Shown here: piece by piece, positions 57,327-64,000 of the stretch | Layout: each line of letters starts with the position of its first letter | How positions within the stretch are numbered: position 1 is the first letter of the stretch | Assembly: GCF_000026225.1 (NCBI RefSeq) | Contig: NC_011740.1 | Coordinates: forward strand, 4,030,001-4,094,000 | Reading direction: 5' to 3' | From: Escherichia fergusonii ATCC 35469 | GTDB lineage: Bacteria; Pseudomonadota; Gammaproteobacteria; Enterobacterales; Enterobacteriaceae | DNA: 64,000 nucleotides | Program-made: the position numbers and the translations under genes | Notes under the pieces: model-generated | What the model was told of the DNA's origin: nothing | Database searches by the model: none | The model's input: only the letters and a program-made list of their open reading frames with translations

Positions 57327-57424
57327 AATCAATAGCTCCTGAAATCAGCGAGAATGTAAGACCTTCCACAATGGACAGGTCAGGTAGCCAGAACACCCAT
57401 CAGGCGCGTCCTCATCGGCTACGA
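57327..57424 (-). promoter_or_regulatory. ROSE-type RNA thermometer in the ibpA leader
   Basis: The 5' leader of ibpA (about 95 nt) is known in E. coli to fold into a ROSE element that masks the AGGAG site until heat shock. Here the leader has the same layout, with a pyrimidine-rich stretch able to pair with the ribosome site. The folding itself was not computed. Confidence 0.65.
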
Positions 57425-57428
57425 TGTA

Positions 57429-57457
57429 AAAATGGGTCTGGAAATGCACTTTTCAAG
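57429..57457 (-). promoter_or_regulatory. Sigma-32 promoter of ibpAB
   Basis: On the minus strand CTTGAA (57457-57452), 16 bases, then CCCATTT (57435-57429), matching the heat-shock consensus. Confidence 0.85.
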
Positions 57458-57631
57458 CCTTATCAGCGGACTTTTTTTTGCAGTTTATGGTCTATTGCAT
57501 AGACTGAGGGGGCAGCACGAAACGTTAAAGTGCGATAGCCGCCACAGTGCGACGTAATGATGATGTTATTTTCAGCAAGGGATCGCTATAACTCATCAGG
57601 CCAACACCCACGATCAACAGATGAATTTATT

Positions 57632-57964
57632 ATGATAAGAAATGTGTTGTTAGCGTTCATGATATGCAGCGGAATGACATTACTCGGAGGATGCTCCAGC
57701 GTGATGTCCCATACCGGGGGAAAAGAAGGAACGTATCCCGGCACCCGCGCCAGCGCCACCATGATTGGCGACGATGAAACCAACTGGGGCACTAAGTCGC
57801 TGGCGATTCTCGATATGCCGTTTACCGCTGTGATGGACACGCTTTTACTGCCGTGGGATGTGTTCCGCAAAGACAGCTCGGTGCGCTCACGCGTTGAAAA
57901 AAGCGAAGCCAACGCGCAAGCCACCAATGCGGTTATTCCACCGGCCAGAATGCCTGATAACTGA
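57632..57964 (+). CDS. yidQ: Lipoprotein YidQ
   Basis: 110 residues with a type II signal peptide and lipobox LLGGC (Cys21), then SSVMSHTGGKEG and the YceK/YidQ-family segment LAILDMPFTAVMDTLLLPWDV. Function unknown; probably an anchored envelope protein. Divergent from ibpA. Its stop abuts the convergent yidR stop. Confidence 0.93.
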   Translation: MIRNVLLAFMICSGMTLLGGCSSVMSHTGGKEGTYPGTRASATMIGDDETNWGTKSLAILDMPFTAVMDTLLLPWDVFRKDSSVRSRVEKSEANAQATNAVIPPARMPDN

Positions 57965-57965
57965 T

Positions 57966-59213
57966 TTAGCGATCAGTTTCGGTGATCCACAGCTGGCCGC
58001 CTTCCATCCACGCTAGCCATCGACCATCCGGCGAGAAGACCACGGCGTCCGCAGAAGGTGGATTGGCGTGGTTTTCGGTTAAATACTCAACCTCGCCGCT
58101 TTGCGCATGGGCGCAAGCAATTCGATTATCCAGCACAAAGCCCAACCATTCTCCTGACGGATGCCAGTTAAATGCAGACTGAATATCCGTTTTGTTATGG
58201 GTTAACTGGCGCGGCTCGCCGCCCTGTGGCGAGATAAGCCACAATTGCACAATGCCGTTATCATCACGCATTAAAAACGCGATTTGCGTACCCTGCGGAT
58301 TACAGCGCACCCAGTGGCGCGGAACGTTGACTAACCCCGGATAAGCCCGCTGATGGGTAAAGGTTAAACGTCGCTGCACGACGCCACGCGGTGGCGCGGG
58401 CAGGGTTGTTTCCGTTCCACTTAACGGCGCATCACCTGCTGCTTTCCAGCCAGCTTCATCTTGCGGTAACTCAACGATGAACAGCTCCGGCACTTTCTCG
58501 CCCTTTGGCGAAAGTGTGTCGCCAATAAACGCCAGCGCGTGATTTCCTACCCATCCTTCTTCATAAGCACGATTGATTTCATCACTGCCAGGCTGCGGCG
58601 TGGGCGTGGTGTTACTCACCAACACGCACCAGTGGCTGCCGCTGTATTCACGCGGATGCTGCTTTTGTACGTTGACCGGGCCAAACGGTACCGCAACACC
58701 GACGTTGCGCAAATCCAGCGCCGGATCGCGTTCATGCATTACATGGTCGTTATAGGTAAAGCTCACCATTTCACCGTTCGGGCTAAAGACATGTACATGG
58801 CTGCCGCCACGCAGCGCTCCTGGCGTATACGGCGCGGTAATATCCATTGCATCGAGATTGCTCACCTTGCCGCTTTCAGCAATCACTCCGCGTCGATGAT
58901 GGAAATCGTAATGCCATGTTTCATCAGGATTTTCAGGGCCGTGAATAAAGACATATTTCTCTGACTTCGGATGAACGGTCACCACGCCGACGTGTGCGCC
59001 CTGTGACGCACGGTAGATAACCTCGACCTCACCGGTATGAATATTCACACGTTCAATAGTTTCGCCGGTAAACGACGCCCCAGAAGGACGCACGTCAAAT
59101 ACCAGCCACTGGCTGTCGGGCGTCCAGGTATTGGTATTGGTGAGCAGGTGATTACGGGGAGCAAAGGTTATCTGTTTCATGGCGCGGTCCTGATACAAAA
59201 CGGTTCCCGCCAT
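57966..59213 (-). CDS. yidR: WD40-like (TolB-type) protein YidR
   Basis: About 415 residues, mostly beta-propeller repeats of the TolB type (WTPDSQWLVFDVRP, FSPNGEMVSFTYND, FNWHPSGEWLGFV, FSPDGRWLAWMEG). No signal peptide is evident. Function unknown. The start is uncertain: the longer form begins MAGTVLYQDR, while ATG 59180 (MKQITFAPRN) has a better ribosome site, AGGA eight bases upstream. Confidence 0.88.
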   Translation of the reverse strand: MAGTVLYQDRAMKQITFAPRNHLLTNTNTWTPDSQWLVFDVRPSGASFTGETIERVNIHTGEVEVIYRASQGAHVGVVTVHPKSEKYVFIHGPENPDETWHYDFHHRRGVIAESGKVSNLDAMDITAPYTPGALRGGSHVHVFSPNGEMVSFTYNDHVMHERDPALDLRNVGVAVPFGPVNVQKQHPREYSGSHWCVLVSNTTPTPQPGSDEINRAYEEGWVGNHALAFIGDTLSPKGEKVPELFIVELPQDEAGWKAAGDAPLSGTETTLPAPPRGVVQRRLTFTHQRAYPGLVNVPRHWVRCNPQGTQIAFLMRDDNGIVQLWLISPQGGEPRQLTHNKTDIQSAFNWHPSGEWLGFVLDNRIACAHAQSGEVEYLTENHANPPSADAVVFSPDGRWLAWMEGGQLWITETDR

Positions 59214-59218
59214 CATAC

Positions 59219-59234
59219 TTCACAAGGACTTCAC
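59219..59234 (+). promoter_or_regulatory. CreB box (cre tag) of cbrA
   Basis: TTCACAAGGACTTCAC is a perfect TTCAC-N6-TTCAC direct repeat, 46 bp before the cbrA ATG, the site recognised by phosphorylated CreB. Confidence 0.88.
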
Positions 59235-59280
59235 TTTCAGACAATAGTCTTTTGCCATCGTGATGAATGTGAGTGAAAAG

Positions 59281-60381
59281 ATGGAACATTTCGACGTGGC
59301 GATTATTGGCCTCGGCCCGGCAGGGTCGGCGTTGGCGCGAAAGTTAGCAGGCAAAATGCAGGTGATCGCGCTGGATAAAAAGCACCAGTGCGGTACTGAA
59401 GGTTTCAACAAGCCTTGCGGCGGTCTGCTGGCACCGGACGCTCAGCGATCTTTTATTCGCGATGGACTGACGCTTCCTGTCGATGTGATCGCCAATCCGC
59501 AGATTTTCAGCGTCAAAACCGTCGACGTAGCCGCATCGCTTACACGTAACTACCAGCGAAGCTATATCAATATTAATCGCCATGCTTTCGACTTATGGAT
59601 GAAATCGCTGATCCCCGCCAGCGTTGAGGTTTACCACGACAGCCTGTGCCGGAAAATCTGGCATGAGGATGATAAATGGCATGTCATTTTTCGCGCAGAC
59701 GGCTGGGAGCAACACATTACCGCCCGCTATCTGGTCGGTGCCGATGGTGCAAACTCGATGGTGCGGCGACATCTCTACCCGGATCATCAGATTCGTAAAT
59801 ATGTTGCTATCCAGCAGTGGTTCGCAGAGAAACATCCGGTGCCGTTCTACTCCTGCATCTTTGATAATGCGATAACTGACTGTTATTCATGGAGTATCAG
59901 CAAAGACGGTTATTTTATCTTTGGCGGTGCCTATCCAATGAAAGACGGCCAGGCGCGTTTCGCGGCGCTGAAAGAGAAAATGAACGCCTTTCAGTTCCAG
60001 TTTGGCAAAGCGGTGAAAAGTGAGAAATGTACCGTGTTGTTTCCCTCACGCTGGCAGGATTTTGTCTGCGGTAAGGACAATGCCTTTCTGATTGGTGAAG
60101 CGGCGGGATTTATCAGCGCCAGCTCGCTGGAGGGGATTAGCTATGCGCTGGATAGCGCAGATATTCTGCGTTCGGTGTTACTGAAGCAGCCAGAGAAGCT
60201 CAATACCGCTTACTGGCGCGCCACCCGCAAACTGCGTTTAAAACTCTTCGGCAAAATAGTAAAAAGCCGATGCCTGACCGCACCGGCTTTAAGAAAATGG
60301 ATTATGCGCAGTGGTGTGGCGCATATTCCACAGTTGAAAGATTATCCAACGCGCTTCACATCGCCCACCAGCAGGATGTAA
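59281..60381 (+). CDS. cbrA: CreB-regulated FAD-dependent oxidoreductase CbrA
   Basis: Geranylgeranyl-reductase-like flavoprotein. Rossmann start DVAIIGLGPAGSALARKLAG (2-22 region), later VGADGANSMVRR and the FAD-binding LIGEAAGFISASSLEGISYAL. It is linked to colicin and bacteriophage tolerance in E. coli through CreBC. From MEHFDVAI it has 366 residues; I recall 354 for K-12. The last 12 residues (after PQLKD) lie within the convergent dgoT, a 40-bp overlap, so an original stop may have been lost. Confidence 0.93.
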   Translation: MEHFDVAIIGLGPAGSALARKLAGKMQVIALDKKHQCGTEGFNKPCGGLLAPDAQRSFIRDGLTLPVDVIANPQIFSVKTVDVAASLTRNYQRSYININRHAFDLWMKSLIPASVEVYHDSLCRKIWHEDDKWHVIFRADGWEQHITARYLVGADGANSMVRRHLYPDHQIRKYVAIQQWFAEKHPVPFYSCIFDNAITDCYSWSISKDGYFIFGGAYPMKDGQARFAALKEKMNAFQFQFGKAVKSEKCTVLFPSRWQDFVCGKDNAFLIGEAAGFISASSLEGISYALDSADILRSVLLKQPEKLNTAYWRATRKLRLKLFGKIVKSRCLTAPALRKWIMRSGVAHIPQLKDYPTRFTSPTSRM

Positions 60382-61634
60382 GAGAGCGCGCCAATCAACG
60401 CAACGGCGGAGATATAAACCAGTGCAGGTGCGAAACCGTAACCCTGCGCCAGGTAACCCACCACCAGCGGAACGGTGATGCCGCCCAGACCACCGGCAAA
60501 GTTAAACACGCCGCCGGTTAAACCAATCAGCCGCATCGGTGCCAGAGAAGAGACTAACGACCAGGTAATCGAAGCAAAACCGTTGCCGAAGAATGCCAGC
60601 GCCATCAGGCACATAATCATCATCGGATCGTTGGTGTAGTTAGCGCCCATAATGCAGGTGGAGATCAGCAAACCGCAGATAATCGGCGTTTTACGCGCAA
60701 AGCCCAGTGAAAAGCCCTTACGTACCAGCAGATCCGCGACCCAGCCTGAGAGCAGGACGCCAACAAACGCCGCAAGGAATGGCACCGTGGTCATAAAGCC
60801 CGCTTTCAGCGCTGTGATTCCTTTTTCCTGGGTTAAATAGTTCGGGAACCAGGTTAAGAAGAACCACAGTGTAGAAGCCACCGCAAATTGCCCAAGATAG
60901 ACGCCGATCAGTTTACGATGGAACACCAGTTTCCAGTCTTTGGCGGTTAGCGGCTGACGCGCCTCTTTTTTCACTGGCGCATCGCCATCCACCAGACCGC
61001 CGCCGTCACGAATGTAATCCAATTCAGCTTTGCTAATGCCTTTGGTCAGGCGCGGCAGCTGATAAACCTTAAACCAAATCAACGACCAGATAATGCCGAT
61101 ACCGCCGGTGACAATGAACACCCAGTGCCAGCTCAACATTTCCTGAATCCAGATCAGCAGCGGAGTCAGAAACGCCAGACCGACAAACTGACCAGACGTA
61201 TAAAAACCCACAGCAGAAGCGCGTTCATGTTCCGGGAACCAGCTGGTCACCATTCGGTTATTGGTCGGGAACGCGGGCGCTTCGAAAATACCGGTTATCG
61301 CGCGCAGACCAATTAATGACATTAAGCCCGTGGCAAAGCCCTGGAATAACGTCGCCACTGACCAGCCAAATATCGCAATAAAATAAGTCACGCGTGAACC
61401 TACGCGATCTAAAAACCAACCGCCGGGGATCTGGCATAAGGTATATAGCCAGGCGAAGGCCGAAAATACATAGCCCATTTCCGCTTTGGTAATGCCGAAC
61501 TCTTCCTGAATATGGGCGGAAGCCACGGCAAGGTTAGCGCGGTCGACATAACAAATGACCACCGTAATAAAGATCATCACCAGCGTCAGATAACGCCGAC
61601 GCCCCGGTTTTGCTGCATTAACGGGAATATCCAT
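60342..61634 (-). CDS. dgoT: D-galactonate transporter DgoT
   Basis: Major-facilitator anion:cation symporter of 430 residues (SLC17-like) importing D-galactonate with protons. The family start ICYVDRANLAVA and GRVGSR-type loop WFLDRVGSRVT are visible. Start at MDIPVNAAKPGR; an upstream ATG would add 15 residues. Last gene of dgoRKADT, 119 bp behind dgoD. Confidence 0.96.
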   Translation of the reverse strand: MDIPVNAAKPGRRRYLTLVMIFITVVICYVDRANLAVASAHIQEEFGITKAEMGYVFSAFAWLYTLCQIPGGWFLDRVGSRVTYFIAIFGWSVATLFQGFATGLMSLIGLRAITGIFEAPAFPTNNRMVTSWFPEHERASAVGFYTSGQFVGLAFLTPLLIWIQEMLSWHWVFIVTGGIGIIWSLIWFKVYQLPRLTKGISKAELDYIRDGGGLVDGDAPVKKEARQPLTAKDWKLVFHRKLIGVYLGQFAVASTLWFFLTWFPNYLTQEKGITALKAGFMTTVPFLAAFVGVLLSGWVADLLVRKGFSLGFARKTPIICGLLISTCIMGANYTNDPMMIMCLMALAFFGNGFASITWSLVSSLAPMRLIGLTGGVFNFAGGLGGITVPLVVGYLAQGYGFAPALVYISAVALIGALSYILLVGDVKRVG

Positions 61635-61753
61635 AGCGAGCTTTCTCCAGATTTTGGGCATAGCGAAGCCGCTCACCATGCCCTGTAATTTACAGAGGGT
61701 TATATTTTTGTATTGCTGTTTTAGTGCCCGATGAGGGGCTTACGTGGCAGGAA

Positions 61754-62902
61754 TTACCACTCTGCTACGCTGTTATCTTCATGACGCCAGAGCGGATTAC
61801 GCCAGTCCGGGGCATTTTTACTGAACTCAATAACTTTGGCTTCGTCGATTTCCACGCCTAAGCCCGGTTTCATTAACGGTTTAAAGAAGCCGCCGACCAT
61901 GCTGAAGTCTTCTTTGTTTTTCACAAAGTCGAGTAACTCCGCGCCTTTGTTGTAGTGAATGCCCATACTTTGTTCCTGAAGTACCGCGTTATAGGAAACA
62001 AAGTCGATATGCAGGCAAGCCGCCAGTGCAATCGGGCCGAGCGGACAGTGCGGCGCAAGGGTCACGTCATAGGCTTCCGCCATTCCGGCAATTTTGTAGC
62101 ATTCGGTAATACCGCCTGCGTGGGAGAGATCCGGTTGCAGAATCGAAATACCGCCAGCTTCCAGCACACGTTTAAAATCGAAACGTGAGAACATGCGCTC
62201 ACCCGCCGCCAGTGGGATGTGAGTTTGTGCCGCCAGTTTCGGGTAGTATTCGGCTTGTTCCGCCAGCACCGGTTCTTCAATAAACAGCGGGCGATACGGT
62301 TCCAGTTCTTTAATCAACACTTTCGCCATCGGCGCGCTGACGCGACCGTGGAAATCAAGACCAAACTCAATCTGATTGCCAAAAGCTTCACGAATTTGTG
62401 CCACGGTGTTGACCGCCGCATCTACCGCGCGGGAGTTATCAATCAATCCCAGTTCTTCACAACCGTTCAGTTTGAAGGTATCGAAGCCGATTTCACGTAG
62501 CGTTTTAATGCCGTCGATAACATCCGCCGGACGATCGCCGCCGACCCAACTGTAGGCTTTAATTTTGTCGCGAACCAGGCCACCCATCAATTGCCAGACC
62601 GGCGCATTCAGCACTTTACCTTTGATATCCCATAACGCCTGGTCGATCCCGGCGATGGCGCTCATCAGAATCGGACCGCCACGATAAAATCCGGCGCGAT
62701 ACATCACTTGCCATAAGTCATTGATGCGCGATGGATCCTGACCAATCAAATAGTCACTCAGCTCGTGAACTGCCGCTTCCACCGTACGAGCGCGGCCTTC
62801 GATCACGGGCTCGCCCCAACCGACCACGCCTTCATCAGTTTCAATTTTCAGGAACATCCAGCGGGGAGGTAAACGATACGTAGTAATTTTGGTGATTTTC
62901 AT
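61754..62902 (-). CDS. dgoD: D-galactonate dehydratase
   Basis: Enolase-superfamily enzyme of 382 residues making 2-keto-3-deoxy-galactonate. Metal ligands lie in EFGLDFHGR, FIEEPV and LAAGERMFSRF; the catalytic His region APHCPLGPIALAA follows. The start overlaps the dgoA stop as ATGA. Confidence 0.97.
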   Translation of the reverse strand: MKITKITTYRLPPRWMFLKIETDEGVVGWGEPVIEGRARTVEAAVHELSDYLIGQDPSRINDLWQVMYRAGFYRGGPILMSAIAGIDQALWDIKGKVLNAPVWQLMGGLVRDKIKAYSWVGGDRPADVIDGIKTLREIGFDTFKLNGCEELGLIDNSRAVDAAVNTVAQIREAFGNQIEFGLDFHGRVSAPMAKVLIKELEPYRPLFIEEPVLAEQAEYYPKLAAQTHIPLAAGERMFSRFDFKRVLEAGGISILQPDLSHAGGITECYKIAGMAEAYDVTLAPHCPLGPIALAACLHIDFVSYNAVLQEQSMGIHYNKGAELLDFVKNKEDFSMVGGFFKPLMKPGLGVEIDEAKVIEFSKNAPDWRNPLWRHEDNSVAEW

Positions 62903-63516
62903 TGCACTGCCTCTCGATACGCCTTAACAAATGCTGCTGCCTGCTGCGCGGTGCGTTCTACGGACTGCCCGGCGCGATAGAGATCGCTGCCTAAGCCCGC
63001 CCCTGCACAACCTGCGTCTATCCACTGCGCCAGGTTTTCTGGCGTCACACCGCCTACGGCAAAGACCGGGATGTCCTGCGGTAATACCGCTTTTAACGCT
63101 TTGATGTATTGCGGCCCAAAAGCCGATGACGGGAATATTTTCAGCGCCTGCGCGCCCGCGTCGATCGCGCTAAAGGCTTCAGTCGCCGTCGCGCAGCCGG
63201 GGCAAACGGTCATGCCATAGCCCACCGCGCGGCGGATCACTTCACTATGGATATTGGGCGTAACGATGAGCTGACAGCCCATCCTGGCGAGCGCATCGAC
63301 CTGTTCAGGTTTCAGTACCGTACCTGCGCCAATCAACGCTTTATCGCCATACGCATCAACGATGGCGGGAATGCTTTGTTCCCATAGTGGAGAGTTCAGC
63401 GGGATTTCTACCGCGTCGAACCCAGCGTCAATCACCGCGCCAACATGCGCCAGCGCCTCGTCGGGCGTAATGCCGCGCAAAATGGCGATCAGCGGGAGTT
63501 TAGTTTGCCACTGCAT
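62899..63516 (-). CDS. dgoA: 2-dehydro-3-deoxy-6-phosphogalactonate aldolase
   Basis: Class I KDPGal aldolase of 205 residues giving pyruvate and glyceraldehyde 3-phosphate. Schiff-base Lys in ALKIFPSSAFG (about residue 126) and the Glu in DAVEIPLNSP are visible. It overlaps dgoK by 17 bases and dgoD by four. Confidence 0.97.
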   Translation of the reverse strand: MQWQTKLPLIAILRGITPDEALAHVGAVIDAGFDAVEIPLNSPLWEQSIPAIVDAYGDKALIGAGTVLKPEQVDALARMGCQLIVTPNIHSEVIRRAVGYGMTVCPGCATATEAFSAIDAGAQALKIFPSSAFGPQYIKALKAVLPQDIPVFAVGGVTPENLAQWIDAGCAGAGLGSDLYRAGQSVERTAQQAAAFVKAYREAVQ

Positions 63517-64000
63517 GAGCGATGCTCCTTATACCAGCCTGAAATGCCGTGTCGCCCGCCACCGCCGTCACGTCGCAACCCATCACCTGAAAGGCTTGCT
63601 GGTAGCGTGCAGTCAGCGATGTTCCGGCGACAAGGGTGATGGCGTGTTGATGGACCACGTAGTCGCGCATACTGGCGACCTCTGCGCCAATCAACAAACC
63701 TGAGAGAAATTCGCTGACCTGTTCACGGGGAAGTGTTCCCAGCACATGCGAGGCACGAACTTCAAAAAGCTGCGGCAATATGGCGGGCGCATTGAGACCA
63801 CGCTCAAGGCCAGCCGCGAAGGCATCGGCAGAGTTTTCCTGCGGTGGTAAACCTGCGCCAATCAATGAATGATTTAACAGTAAATGATGTAATTCACCGG
63901 TCATCACGGTGCGAAAATCGTTGATTTGCTGGCTATCGGCCTGCACCCATTTGCAATGCGTACCGGGCATGACATAAAGAGAGGAAGGAGCCAAAGCACG
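63500..64000 (-). CDS. dgoK: 2-dehydro-3-deoxygalactonokinase, N-terminus outside window
   Basis: Kinase producing KDPGal for DgoA. The last 166 or so codons are present, entering from the right edge in an open frame; the first Met seen (MAPSSLYVMPG) is internal. VMPGTHCKWVQ and FMTGELHHLL-like (VMTGELHHLLLN) segments are typical. Full family length is about 292 residues. Confidence 0.95.
   Translation of the reverse strand, partial: RALAPSSLYVMPGTHCKWVQADSQQINDFRTVMTGELHHLLLNHSLIGAGLPPQENSADAFAAGLERGLNAPAILPQLFEVRASHVLGTLPREQVSEFLSGLLIGAEVASMRDYVVHQHAITLVAGTSLTARYQQAFQVMGCDVTAVAGDTAFQAGIRSIAHAVAN

Overview
The window is chromosomal DNA of an Escherichia coli-type enterobacterium that is not K-12. 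Nearly every gene is a recognisable E. coli gene, in the order found around minutes 82-84 of the K-12 map, from coaBC (cut by the left edge) to dgoK (cut by the right edge). Several blocks are missing, added or in better repair than I remember for K-12. Comparisons with K-12 and gene names rest on memory of the families, not on a search.

Layout. 1-3.8 kb: coaBC-dut-slmA, then a complete retron (msr-msd RNA plus reverse transcriptase) set between slmA and pyrE, then pyrE. 3.8-8 kb: rph (full length), yicC, yicG and a ligB broken by one in-frame amber codon. 8-16 kb: the gmk, rpoZ-spoT-trmH-recG run, then an unrecognised gene directly behind gltS. 16-24 kb: xanP, yicH, the alpha-xyloside genes yicIJ and the selenocysteine tRNA gene selC. 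24-33 kb is accessory: a RhuM-family gene abutting selC, a small membrane-anchored protein gene without a normal start codon, yicL, yicS, and a six-gene sugar block (LacI-type repressor, PTS IIB, IIC, 6-phospho-beta-glucosidase, IIA, porin) with visible operators and a CRP-like site. 33-43 kb: yicN, ade, the hexose-phosphate system uhpTCBA, and ilvBN with the ivbL leader and attenuator. 43-44 kb: the SOS-controlled tisB toxin with its antisense RNA istR. 44-50 kb: emrD, a D-serine island dsdCXA lying between emrD and yidF, then yidFGH. 50-57 kb: an apparently intact alpha-glucoside PTS operon (one GH4 hydrolase and one fused IICB protein) with its GntR-type regulator, yidE and the small heat-shock genes ibpAB. 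57-64 kb: yidQ, yidR, cbrA with a CreB box, and the galactonate operon dgoKADT.

Themes. Much of the window concerns uptake and use of carbon sources: alpha-xylosides, a beta-glucoside-like sugar, hexose phosphates, D-serine, alpha-glucosides and galactonate. Stress functions (SpoT, TisB/IstR, IbpAB, RecG, the retron) lie between them. The least ordinary items are the retron, which has no partner gene beside it; the 288-residue unknown gene beside gltS; the selC-proximal pair; the LacI-PTS-porin operon; and the position of dsdCXA.
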